A stretch of DNA of 36,963 bases from Eubacteriales Family XIII. Incertae Sedis bacterium (lineage in GTDB: Bacteria > Bacillota > Clostridia > Peptostreptococcales > Anaerovoracaceae), in the NCBI GenBank assembly GCA_031270275.1, contig JAISXZ010000176.1, positions 1 through 36,963 on the forward strand, given 5' to 3'. Both the position numbers and the translations under genes were made by a program. The stretch's first letter is position 1; every line of letters starts with the position of its first letter. The notes below the pieces were generated by a model. The model was not told where the DNA came from. It saw nothing but the letters and a program-made list of their open reading frames with translations, and made no database searches. Positions 15,112-22,812 of this stretch are shown here, piece by piece.

Positions 15112-16467
15112 TTAGATCGGCTTCAGGTATTTCTTCGCGATTCTCAGCGCCGAATCGGGATGCTCCTGCGAAAGGAGCCCGATTGCGTACATTATGTACT
15201 CGCTGTCCACCCACGCCTTCGGTGACATCGGCCGCAGGCTCCAGGGGGCGCTCTCGCTGAACACCGCCGCGTCGAGCACGGCGCCCGGCGCCCTGCCGTA
15301 TTTGAATATCCCCCCGGTCCCGATTATGTTTTTCACGCCGAGCAGGTTCTTCCCGCGCTGGATCGACACCTCGCCTATCGCCGTGAACTCATTCCTCAGG
15401 CTCCCCGCATGCCTCTCCGTCGCGATGCCCGCCGCGGCCTTCGCCAGCGCGATGTCGAGAAGCGCCTCCTGCTCGTTCTGCGGGACGTGTTCCACGTCCG
15501 CGCTGACCATCCGCGTGTATTCGTCCAGGCCCGCGTCCCCGGAGCGCTCGAAGATCGCGCGGGCGTTGTACCTGATCCCCATGTCGCCCTCGACGGTCCT
15601 CATGACCCTCGACTCGGGCAGGCCCCTGACCAGGGTCTGGGGCGTGACCGCCTTGACGTCCTCGACGGAGTGGATGTTCGTGGTCGCCCCGCCGACCTCG
15701 ACGAGCATAAGGCTGCCTATGCCCGCCTCGTTCCTCGTGCCGTCCGCGAGAAGCCTGGCCGCCTGCAGCGAGGCCGCCGGCGTAGGGATGACGTCCCTCT
15801 GGACGAACTCCCTGGCCCTGTCCAGGCCCTTCGCCTTGACGATATGGGCGATGAAGATATCGCGGATCAGCTCCTGCGCCGGCTCGACCTCGACGCGGTC
15901 CACCTCGGGAAGCACGTTCTTCGCCGTATAGACAAGCTTGCCCTTCGACTCCAGCATCTCCTTCGCTTCGCCCGTCGCCGCCCGGTTCCCGCAGACGAGG
16001 ATCGGGCACGCGACGCCCGATTCGGAAAGGGCCTTCGCGTTGTGCAGCATGACCTGCCTGTTGCCGCCGTCGGTGCCGCCGCAGAGCAGCACGATGTCGC
16101 AGCCGCAGGCTTCGATCTCGCCTGCCGTCCCCTTGTCGATCTCGTAGCCATAGGCGCAGAGGACCTTCGCGCCCGCGCCTAGCGCCGCGCGCTGCGCCGC
16201 CTTCAGCGTGAGATCCGGCACGAGCCCGACCGCGGCGATCTTCAGCCCGCCCGCGGCGCTGCTGCAGGCGTATCTGCGGAAGGCCCCGTCCGCCCGGCAG
16301 CCGCAGGCCGCGCCCAGATCTTCAAGGGCCCTGTCCATGCCTATCGTTATGTCCGTCCCGATGGTGGTCGGCGACTGCGCCCTTCCGATCAGGGTCTCGC
16401 TCTCCAGGTCCATCGCGACGGCCTTCGTGTAGGTGCTGCCGAAATCAATCATAAAGCAAACGCGCAT
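15112..16467 (-). CDS. glmL: GlmL/MutL-like mutase reactivase
   Basis: Protein of 451 residues of the GlmL (MutL) family, ASKHA-fold ATPases encoded with glutamate mutase and other GlmE/S-type mutases and thought to protect or reactivate them by exchanging damaged cobalamin. The phosphate loop DFGSTYTK starts at residue 8; later nucleotide-binding segments LLCGGTDGGN, VEVGGATTNIHS and GTGGIFKYG are present. The ATG at 16467 has GGAGGG seven bases upstream. It is the first mutase gene to be transcribed, after the importer ATPases. This protein is not the DNA mismatch repair MutL. Confidence 0.93.
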   Translation of the reverse strand: MRVCFMIDFGSTYTKAVAMDLESETLIGRAQSPTTIGTDITIGMDRALEDLGAACGCRADGAFRRYACSSAAGGLKIAAVGLVPDLTLKAAQRAALGAGAKVLCAYGYEIDKGTAGEIEACGCDIVLLCGGTDGGNRQVMLHNAKALSESGVACPILVCGNRAATGEAKEMLESKGKLVYTAKNVLPEVDRVEVEPAQELIRDIFIAHIVKAKGLDRAREFVQRDVIPTPAASLQAARLLADGTRNEAGIGSLMLVEVGGATTNIHSVEDVKAVTPQTLVRGLPESRVMRTVEGDMGIRYNARAIFERSGDAGLDEYTRMVSADVEHVPQNEQEALLDIALAKAAAGIATERHAGSLRNEFTAIGEVSIQRGKNLLGVKNIIGTGGIFKYGRAPGAVLDAAVFSESAPWSLRPMSPKAWVDSEYIMYAIGLLSQEHPDSALRIAKKYLKPI

Positions 16468-16541
16468 CTAGACACCCTCCCGAGCATCGTGGGGCTGCGC
16501 CGGCGAGGCACGGCGGCGGAAAACGGGCTGCGCACAGCGAC

Positions 16542-17498
16542 TCAGGCGAACCGCTCGGCGAAATGGCATCGCGCGAGGCGCCTCGGCAGGATCTCCCGAA
16601 GCTCGGGGCCCTCCTCCAGGCACCTATCCTGAACATAGTCGCAGCGCGGGGCGAAGCGGCATCCCTCGCCTGGGTTCACAGGGGAGCTGATCTCGCCCTT
16701 AAGCAGTATGCGCTTCTTGTCGTAGTTCACTATCGGGACAGGGACGGCGCTGAGCAGCGCCCTCGTATACGGATGTATCTGCCTGCTGAACAGCTCCGCA
16801 GACGCGACCTCCTCCACGACCTGCCCCAGGTACATGACGATTATGTTGTCGGATATATGCTTTACCACGGACAGATCGTGCGTGATGAAGATATAGGCGA
16901 TGCCCAATTCCGTCTGGATGTCGATCAAAAGGTTCAGTATCTGCGCCTGGATCGAGACGTCGAGCGCGGAGACCGGCTCGTCGCACACGATGAACTCCGG
17001 CTCGATGGACAGCGCGCGCGCGACCCCGATGCGCTGCCTGCGCCCGCCGTCAAGCTCGTGCGGGTAGGCGTTGACGAAGCGCTGCGCCAGGCCTACGATA
17101 TCCATCAGCTCGACGACGCGCTTCTTTATCTCGGGGGCCGAAAGCCTGCCGTTTATCGACATCGCCTCGGAAATCGTCTGGAATACGGTCTTTCTCGGGT
17201 TCAGCGAGGCGTAGGGGTCCTGGAATATGATCTGCATCCGCTTGCGCAGCGCCTTGAGCTTCGCGCCCTTCACGTGGGTCACGTCCTCGCCGTCGAAGAC
17301 AATCCTGCCGTCGGTGCTGTCCAAAAGGCGGAGCACTACGCGCCCCAGCGTGGTTTTCCCGCAGCCGGACTCCCCGACGACGCCGAGGGTCGCGGCCTTG
17401 TCGATGGAGAAGCTCACGTCGTCCACCGCGTGGAGATAGCCCTGTGGCACCGCAAAATACTTTTTCAGATTATCGACCTGCAGCAAGGCTGTTGACAT
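16542..17498 (-). CDS. ABC importer ATPase, OppF/DppF type (importer 1)
   Basis: ATP-binding subunit of 318 residues. Walker A GESGCGKTT, Q-loop IIFQDPYASLNPR, Walker B FIVCDEPVSALD and H-loop THDLSVV are intact; the signature is LDGGRRQR, the same variant as in the importer 2 homologue. The C-terminal Cys-containing extension (GCRFAPRC) is present. The ATG at 17498 has AGGAG five bases upstream and follows the upstream stop by eight bases. About 75 bases separate it from the GlmL-like gene, so importer 1 and the mutase genes are likely one transcript. It resembles the importer 2 protein closely enough that the two operons probably share ancestry. Confidence 0.94.
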   Translation of the reverse strand: MSTALLQVDNLKKYFAVPQGYLHAVDDVSFSIDKAATLGVVGESGCGKTTLGRVVLRLLDSTDGRIVFDGEDVTHVKGAKLKALRKRMQIIFQDPYASLNPRKTVFQTISEAMSINGRLSAPEIKKRVVELMDIVGLAQRFVNAYPHELDGGRRQRIGVARALSIEPEFIVCDEPVSALDVSIQAQILNLLIDIQTELGIAYIFITHDLSVVKHISDNIIVMYLGQVVEEVASAELFSRQIHPYTRALLSAVPVPIVNYDKKRILLKGEISSPVNPGEGCRFAPRCDYVQDRCLEEGPELREILPRRLARCHFAERFA

Positions 17499-17506
17499 CT
17501 TCGCTC

Positions 17507-18475
17507 CTATTGGCCGGCTTTAAGGCAGCGGACAAAATGCGTCCCCGATTCCAGGCGCAGCCCAACCGGCCCCTTCGTGCAGGCCTCGCCGCAGGCCGGG
17601 CATCGCGGCGAAAACTTGCAGCCCTCGGGAAGCGCCGTGGGATCCGGCATAAGGCCCGCGATGGGCAGCAGGCGTTTGCGCTCCCCCGTTATATCCGGCA
17701 GTGAATTGAACAGGCCCACGGTGTAGGGGTGGCTTTTCTTCTCAAAGACGGCGTCCGCCGTCCCTATCTCCACTATCTCGCCGGCATACACCACCGCTAC
17801 CCGGTCGCAGGTCTCCGCAACGACGCCGAGGTCGTGCGTGATCAGGACCATCGAGGTGCCGAGCTCGTTCTTCAGCCCCTTCATCATGTTCAGGACCTGG
17901 GCCTGAATGGTCACGTCCAGGGCGGTCGTCGGCTCGTCCGCGAGAAGCAGCTCCGGCCTGCACGCCAGGGCGATGGCTATGATGACGCGCTGCTTCATGC
18001 CGCCGGAGAACTGGTGCGGATAGTCGTTGAAGCGCGTGGACGGTATGCCGACCATCTCCAGCATTTCGGCGGCCTTCCCTGCGGCCTGCGCGTTGTTCAG
18101 ATCCAGATGCAGCTTGATCATCTCGCTTATCTGGTCCCCGACCCTGTCGATGGGGTTGAGCGCGGTCATGGGATCCTGAAAGATCATGGATATCCTGCCG
18201 CCGCGTATGCCGCGCATGCCGCCCTCCGGCATTTTCAGAAGATCCTCGCCCTGCAGATATATCTCGCCCGACACGATGCGCGCCGGAGGCATGGGCAGAA
18301 GCCTGAGTATGCTCAGGGCTATCGTCGTCTTGCCCGCGCCGGTCTCGCCGACCAGGCCGATGGTCTCGCCCTTTTTCACGTCCAGGGAGACGTCGTTGAC
18401 CGCGTGGCAGACGCCCGTTTCCCTGGATATGTATTTGACGGTCAGGTTCCTGACCGAAAGGATGTTTTCACTCAT
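17507..18475 (-). CDS. ABC importer ATPase, OppD/DppD type (importer 1)
   Basis: ATP-binding subunit of 322 residues. Walker [11 protein letters not shown]-loop [12 protein letters not shown], signature FSGGMKQR, Walker [13 protein letters not shown] and H-loop THDLGVV are all present, followed by the oligopeptide-transporter C-terminal extension with Cys residues ([11 protein letters not shown]). It pairs with the OppF/DppF-type ATPase encoded eight bases downstream. The ATG at 18475 has a weak G-rich RBS and lies 17 bases after the stop of the permease gene, so it is probably coupled to it. Confidence 0.94.
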   Translation of the reverse strand: MSENILSVRNLTVKYISRETGVCHAVNDVSLDVKKGETIGLVGETGAGKTTIALSILRLLPMPPARIVSGEIYLQGEDLLKMPEGGMRGIRGGRISMIFQDPMTALNPIDRVGDQISEMIKLHLDLNNAQAAGKAAEMLEMVGIPSTRFNDYPHQFSGGMKQRVIIAIALACRPELLLADEPTTALDVTIQAQVLNMMKGLKNELGTSMVLITHDLGVVAETCDRVAVVYAGEIVEIGTADAVFEKKSHPYTVGLFNSLPDITGERKRLLPIAGLMPDPTALPEGCKFSPRCPACGEACTKGPVGLRLESGTHFVRCLKAGQ

Positions 18476-18492
18476 TGCAAAAGCCGCCCCAG

Positions 18493-19395
18493 CTATATCT
18501 TCAGCCTCGGGTCAAGGCAGTCCCTCAGCCCGTCCCCAAAGAGGTTCAGCGCTATGACCGTCAGGGAAATCGCGATGCCTGGCATTGTGACGAGATACGA
18601 ATGGTCTATGATGTAGACCATCGCCGAGGTTATGATGGCGCCCCACTCGGGACTCGGCGGCTGCACGCCCATGCCGAGGAAACTGAGGCCCGCCGCGAGC
18701 AGGATGGACAGCGCGACGTTCACGGTGACCTGGACGATCAGCGGCGACATGATATTCGGCAGCAGATGCCCGAACATTATGCGGAGCCGGCCCGCGTTGA
18801 TGGACCGCGCCGCCTCGACGTACTCCTCATTTTTGAGCTGGATGATGGGCGCGCGCGTCAGCCTTGCGAAGATGGGTATGGATGATATCCCTATCGCAAA
18901 GATGGCGCTGCTGACGCCGGTGCCTAGGGCGGCGGCTATCGTGATCGCGAGGAGTATGGCCGGTATCGACATCAGCACGTCCATGAACCTCATGGCGATG
19001 TTGTCGGCCGCCCCCCCGCTGAAACCCGCGAACAGCCCGATGACGATGCCGACCGCCGCCGCGAAAAGCGTGGAGGCAAAGCCGATGAACAAAGACACCC
19101 TGCCGCCGTACAATATGCGCGCGAAGACGTCCCGCCCCAGGTTGTCCGTGCCGCAGGGATGCCTAAGGGACGGCGTAAGGAACTTCTCGAGCAGGTTCTG
19201 CGCGTTGTACCCCTCGGGCGCTATCACGGGCGCGAGCAGGCAGAGGACGACGATGGTCATAAGGATGCAGAAGCCGATCATGGCGGATCTGTTTCTCACG
19301 AGCCTGTCCACGATCTGGCGGAACATGCTCCTCTGCCTTACGACGACATTCTCGTACGGCCCCTGGGCGCGCGCTGCGGCATTGGCGCTAGGCAT
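18493..19395 (-). CDS. ABC importer permease, DppC/OppC type (importer 1)
   Basis: Membrane subunit of 300 residues. After about 35 cytoplasmic residues comes the first helix (MIGFCILMTIVVLCLLAPVI), then an external loop with HPCGTDNLGRDVFARI, the family hallmark, and further helices. The EAA loop (EAARSINAGRL...HLLPNIMSPLIV) contacts the ATPases, and the end GDGLRDCLDPRLKI is typical. The ATG at 19395 overlaps the stop codon of the DppB-type gene by eight bases (ATGCCTAG), so the two are translationally coupled. A G-rich RBS precedes it. Confidence 0.94.
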   Translation of the reverse strand: MPSANAAARAQGPYENVVVRQRSMFRQIVDRLVRNRSAMIGFCILMTIVVLCLLAPVIAPEGYNAQNLLEKFLTPSLRHPCGTDNLGRDVFARILYGGRVSLFIGFASTLFAAAVGIVIGLFAGFSGGAADNIAMRFMDVLMSIPAILLAITIAAALGTGVSSAIFAIGISSIPIFARLTRAPIIQLKNEEYVEAARSINAGRLRIMFGHLLPNIMSPLIVQVTVNVALSILLAAGLSFLGMGVQPPSPEWGAIITSAMVYIIDHSYLVTMPGIAISLTVIALNLFGDGLRDCLDPRLKI

Positions 19396-20404
19396 GGGCG
19401 CCCCCCCCTTTGGGGAAGTGTCCCGTCTTTTTTGCCCTGGCCGCGAAAAACCGTCCCCTGCCGAAAAACGACTGGCCCTCGAAATCCGCCTTTATGCGCG
19501 GATCGACGGCGGCGTACAGCAGATCGAGGACAAGGTATATGATGCTGTAGCTTATGGCGAGTATCAGCACCGAGGCGCGGACGACCGGGTAGTTGCGCAT
19601 GGCAATGGCCTCGACCATCAGCCGCCCGAGGCCGTTGATCGAGAACACCTGCTCGAGGATCATGGCCGTGCCGAGCGCGCCGCCGAACAGGGTGCCGACG
19701 GTGGTGATGATCGGGATGAGCGCGTTCCTTACGATGTGGTGCCATGTGATCACACTCTCGGTCTGCCCCTTGGCCCTCGCCGTGCGCACATAGTCCTGCC
19801 TTATGCATTCCAGGACGCTCGTCCGCGTAAACCTGAGCAGTATAGCCGCGTTCTGCACGCCTAGGGCGACGCAGGGCAGCACCCAGTACCTTGGGCCGTC
19901 AAAGCCCGAGACGGGAAACCATTTCAGATTGAGGCCGAACCAGATGAGAAGCAGCAGGCCAAGCCAGAACTGCGGCATGGATATGCCGACCATGCCCACG
20001 ACGGAAAAAGAGGTGTCGAGCCATGTGTTCTGGTGTTTTGCGGTAAAGACGCCGAGCAGTATGCCGATGACGCACGCGATGACGGTGGTCAGGCAGGCCA
20101 GCAGAAAGGTGTTCGGGAAGCGCAGCATGATATCGCCGGTCACGGACTGCCCGTTCACAAAGGAGCTGCCCCAGTCACCATGCAGGACTATCCCGCCGAT
20201 GAAGTTGAAATACTGCACGAAAAAGGGATCGTTCAGGCCACGGGATTCCCGCCAGGCCTCGCGCACGTCCTCCGTCACCTGGCCCGAGAGTATCACGTCC
20301 ACGGGATCCCCAGGCGTCAGGAACAGGATGACAAAGATCAGGAAGGATACGCCAAGCAGCACAGGAATCATGAAAATCAGGCGTTTGACGACGTATCTGG
20401 CCAT
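19388..20404 (-). CDS. ABC importer permease, DppB/OppB type (importer 1)
   Basis: Membrane subunit of 338 residues starting MARYVVKRLIFMIPVLLG, with the DppB landmarks TPGDPVDVILSG and RESRGLNDPFFVQYF, a cytoplasmic EAA loop (WHHIVRNALIPII), and QVFSINGLGRLM near the end followed by DLLYAAVDPRIK. The ATG at 20404 is chosen over an upstream in-frame ATG at 20425 because AGGGA lies five bases before it. A Lys/Arg/Phe/Gly-rich tail of some 30 residues extends past the last usual family residue. Confidence 0.94.
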   Translation of the reverse strand: MARYVVKRLIFMIPVLLGVSFLIFVILFLTPGDPVDVILSGQVTEDVREAWRESRGLNDPFFVQYFNFIGGIVLHGDWGSSFVNGQSVTGDIMLRFPNTFLLACLTTVIACVIGILLGVFTAKHQNTWLDTSFSVVGMVGISMPQFWLGLLLLIWFGLNLKWFPVSGFDGPRYWVLPCVALGVQNAAILLRFTRTSVLECIRQDYVRTARAKGQTESVITWHHIVRNALIPIITTVGTLFGGALGTAMILEQVFSINGLGRLMVEAIAMRNYPVVRASVLILAISYSIIYLVLDLLYAAVDPRIKADFEGQSFFGRGRFFAARAKKTGHFPKGGGAHA

Positions 20405-20432
20405 TGGATTCCCTATCCCCATCACTATTTAT

Positions 20433-20461
20433 GGCGCGCCCGCGAAAACCGCGGACGCGCC
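20433..20461 (-). terminator. Hairpin between binding-protein and permease genes
   Basis: Inverted repeat with GGCGCG and CGCGCC ends and an inner CCGCG/CGCGG stem around a four-base loop. It follows the binding-protein stop codon by about 50 bases in the direction of transcription. It has no T-run, so it is more likely an mRNA-stabilising or partial-termination hairpin, as commonly seen after binding-protein genes, than a full terminator. Confidence 0.5.
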
Positions 20462-20513
20462 TGCGGCAGGAACCACAAGAATCAGAGGGCTTTTCGGAAA
20501 ACGCGCCCGGCTT

Positions 20514-22187
20514 CTACCTGAAGTACGACTCCTCGAAGTAGACGAGGAAGCCGTTGAAGCGCAGGCCCGTCAGATCCTTGTCGATGCCGACATAGGTCTG
20601 GGACGCGGCCAAGGGGAGCCAGTAAAGGCCCTTGTCGAAGAAGAACTCCTGCAGATCGAGGTACAGCTGCGTGCGCTTGGCGAGATCCCCCGTCGAGCGG
20701 ATGCTGTCGCAGATCTCCCTGTAGGTGTCCCCCGATCCGTCGGATGAGAGCTCGGGGTGCGAGGCCCCGAACAGCATCGGGTTGTCTATCGTCGCTATCG
20801 AGTCGGCGCAGTCCTCGACGACCTGCATGTACAGATCATACGCGGTCGTGTCGCCGCTGAATATCTTCGCGCTGACCGAGGCGTAGTCCGTGAGCTCGGG
20901 CTCGAGCGTGATCCCTATCTCGCCGAGCTGGGCCGAAAGCTGCTCCACCACGAGCTGGAAGTTGATGGTCGATTCCGCCAGGACGCGCAGCGTCAGGCCG
21001 TCTCCATAGCCCGCCTCCTCCATCAGCGCCTTCGCCCTCTCGACATCCCGCGCCGGGAAGGGGGAGTTCGTGTCGTAGTCCTCGTTGTACCCTATGCTTT
21101 CGACGGTCAGGATGCTGTTGGCGGGGAACGCGAGCCCGTCATACGCGCCGCGAACGATGTCGTCGCGGTTCGCCGCGAGGTATATCGCCTGGCGGACACG
21201 GAAGTCCGCGAGCGCCTCGTTGCCGGCGTTCATACCCATGTAGATCATCATGTTCTGGCCCGTCATCACGAGCTTTAGGTCATCGCTCTGATAGGCCGTC
21301 GCCACCTGGTCGGCGCTGATGTTCCAGAGAAGGTCGATTTCCCCGTTCTGGAGCGCCATGAACGCGGAGGTGCGGTCGCTGATTATCCTCATGGTCTGGG
21401 TCTTGATCGGCGGGGCGCCCCTGTAGTAGTCCTCAAAGGCGGTGACCGTGATGTGATCGCCGGGGACCCATTCCGTAACCCTGTACGCGGCGGGGCCGAC
21501 GGGCTTCTGGTAGAAGCTCTCGTCGCCGGGCGTGTAGGACTTGCCGCTGATGAGCGTCATCATCTCCAGGCTGACCTCCCAGACGCCGTTGGGGAAGGTG
21601 AACTTAAGGTAGCATGTGTATTCGTCTATGGCCTTGGACGCGTCCAGGTCGATGAAGTCGAGCTGCCAGCCGAGGCCGGCGTCGTTGCGGAACGCGAATA
21701 TGGACGTCAGGAGGTCGGAGGACTCGAAGGTCTCACCGTCGTGCATCTTGATGCCGGGGGTGATGTGGAAGGTCACGCCCTGCCCGTCCGCATCGACCTC
21801 GTAGGAATCGCATACGGGCGAGTAATACTTTCCGGCCTCAAAATCCCAGCGGATGAAATACTCGACGCAGGAGGTCGCGAAGGGATACTGGGTGAAGTCA
21901 AGAAGATTGTCGAGGGATATCCTTCCCGGATCCACGACAGCCGCAAAGACGAGGCTGTCCTTCGAGCTTGTCGCGCCGGCTTTTCTCTCCGAATCGACCT
22001 GCGCGCTGTAGTCCAGGGCTTCCTGAGCGATCTGCGCGGCCAGGTCGGAACCGCCGCCCGCCGGCTGGCCCGAGGCATCGGGCGAATCCGAGCTCGTGCC
22101 CGAACCGCCCCCGCACGCCGACAAGGCGAGCAAAACCATCGAGAACGCCAGGATCAGCACGGCCACTTGTTTCATTCTTGCACTCAT
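20514..22187 (-). CDS. ABC transporter substrate-binding lipoprotein, family 5 (importer 1)
   Basis: Solute-binding protein of 557 residues, first gene of the long minus-strand cluster. A lipoprotein signal ends in LSAC with the lipidated Cys at residue 25, followed by a Gly/Ser/Asp-rich linker. The body has the two-lobe family 5 layout, with landmarks such as YFIRWDFEAGKYYSPVCDSY, the VTFHITPGIKMHDGETFESSDLL segment and FRVRQAIYLAANRDDIVRGAY. The ATG at 22187 has GGGAG about seven bases upstream; an in-frame ATG lies at 22175. It has its own promoter at 22527-22555 and a leader with two palindromes. As the first gene of the cluster its ligand is probably the substrate of the mutase pathway or a precursor of it. 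Confidence 0.93.
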   Translation of the reverse strand: MSARMKQVAVLILAFSMVLLALSACGGGSGTSSDSPDASGQPAGGGSDLAAQIAQEALDYSAQVDSERKAGATSSKDSLVFAAVVDPGRISLDNLLDFTQYPFATSCVEYFIRWDFEAGKYYSPVCDSYEVDADGQGVTFHITPGIKMHDGETFESSDLLTSIFAFRNDAGLGWQLDFIDLDASKAIDEYTCYLKFTFPNGVWEVSLEMMTLISGKSYTPGDESFYQKPVGPAAYRVTEWVPGDHITVTAFEDYYRGAPPIKTQTMRIISDRTSAFMALQNGEIDLLWNISADQVATAYQSDDLKLVMTGQNMMIYMGMNAGNEALADFRVRQAIYLAANRDDIVRGAYDGLAFPANSILTVESIGYNEDYDTNSPFPARDVERAKALMEEAGYGDGLTLRVLAESTINFQLVVEQLSAQLGEIGITLEPELTDYASVSAKIFSGDTTAYDLYMQVVEDCADSIATIDNPMLFGASHPELSSDGSGDTYREICDSIRSTGDLAKRTQLYLDLQEFFFDKGLYWLPLAASQTYVGIDKDLTGLRFNGFLVYFEESYFR

Positions 22188-22290
22188 TTCCGTTCTCCCT
22201 CCTCCAAACTGTCGGTCACAAACAGGCCACACGATTAAAATCAACAGGCGGACTGCCCGCCATGCCCCAACTAGCCCTCTGCCGGCCGAG

Positions 22291-22337
22291 AAAAAAATAG
22301 AGCCATGTAACATTTTTAGCTAAATGTTACATGGCTC
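22291..22337 (-). terminator. Leader terminator/attenuator upstream of importer 1
   Basis: Perfect 16-bp stem, 22300-22315 with 22322-22337, loop of six bases. On the minus strand it is followed by TATTTTTTTC (22299-22290), the form of an intrinsic terminator. It lies about 100 bases before the binding-protein start and downstream of the promoter at 22527-22555, so it should cut short some transcripts of the cluster unless prevented. Confidence 0.75.
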
Positions 22338-22441
22338 CGGGGAACCCTGGCATATAAGCGGCAACCGCGGCCCTGCTAACGCAAAGTCGATGCGGCTCCA
22401 CTTTTATGGCTCGAAAACATGTTGGAATTTCAACAGAATAT

Positions 22442-22477
22442 TTCCATGTAACATTTAGCTAAAAATGTTACATGGAA
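22442..22477 (-). promoter_or_regulatory. Second copy of the leader palindrome
   Basis: Perfect 15-bp stem (22442-22456 with 22463-22477), six-base loop. Its central 32 bases (22444-22475) are the exact reverse complement of the central 32 bases of the terminator hairpin at 22300-22337. The flanking pairs differ but remain complementary (TT/AA here, GAG/CTC there). In the leader RNA the two copies can form two local hairpins or one 32-bp long-range helix. They could also be operator sites or ends of a small inserted element. Confidence 0.75.
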
Positions 22478-22526
22478 CGCCGCCGCCAAGGACAGCGTGG
22501 CCGGCGGGGCGCCGTCATGATTCATT

Positions 22527-22555
22527 ATTATAACAAAATCGTAACGGCTTGTAAA
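22527..22555 (-). promoter_or_regulatory. Promoter for the 22-kb minus-strand cluster
   Basis: On the minus strand TTTACA (22550-22555) and a consensus TATAAT (22527-22532) are separated by exactly 17 bases. Transcription would begin near 22520 and give a leader of about 330 bases before the binding-protein ATG at 22187. It is the only strong housekeeping-type promoter I see for the 20-gene cluster. Confidence 0.75.
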
Positions 22556-22610
22556 GGCTTGTCAATGCTAACAGCAGGAAAAAATTTTTCAGATTATTTC
22601 AAAAAAGGTG

Positions 22611-22639
22611 TTGACACTCCAATTTGAATGTGGTATCGT
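22611..22639 (+). promoter_or_regulatory. Promoter for amt-glnK-glnK
   Basis: TTGACA (22611-22616) and TATCGT (22634-22639) are separated by 17 bases on the plus strand. A transcript from about 22646 would carry a 165-base leader. The divergent promoter for importer 1 is only about 55 bases away, so one bound regulator could affect both. Confidence 0.7.
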
Positions 22640-22650
22640 CGTAAATTATA

Positions 22651-22785
22651 GCTCGGCCTTGTGGCTGGGACGCTCCCGCAGAGCGGGGCGCTTCGGCTTC
22701 GGGGGCGGGAAGGCGCGATAAGCAAATATACGAGCATCAGCACAAAGGCGTGTTAATTTTCGGTTAACGCGCCTTTTGTTTTTTC
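22651..22785 (+). promoter_or_regulatory. Structured amt leader ending in an intrinsic terminator
   Basis: A closing stem GCTCG (22651-22655)/CGAGC (22731-22735) encloses a GCC-TTGT-GGC hairpin, a strong GC hairpin around 22671-22690, and a CTTC/GAAG stem. Then comes a 13-bp terminator stem (22744-22756 with 22764-22776, one wobble) followed by a T-rich run to 22785, just before the amt RBS. This is the layout of a riboswitch or protein-dependent attenuator. I do not recognise the class, and ANTAR-type hexaloops with A1 and G4 were not found. Confidence 0.6.
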
Positions 22786-22812
22786 TAGTTTTTCTAGCGA
22801 GGAGGTGTTTTT

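Noticed and set aside
15112-16467. DNA mismatch repair protein MutL
   Set aside because: The name collision only. The ASKHA-type DFGSTYTK motif and the mutase neighbours identify the GlmL reactivase family.
22188-22520. Cobalamin riboswitch upstream of the B12 mutase cluster
   Set aside because: No GCCACTG-type B12-box sequence or typical multi-stem aptamer could be found in the leader; only the two palindromes and a terminator.
22651-22785. ANTAR-type twin hexaloop antiterminator before amt
   Set aside because: The layout is suggestive, but no pair of hairpins with six-base loops carrying A at position 1 and G at position 4 could be drawn.
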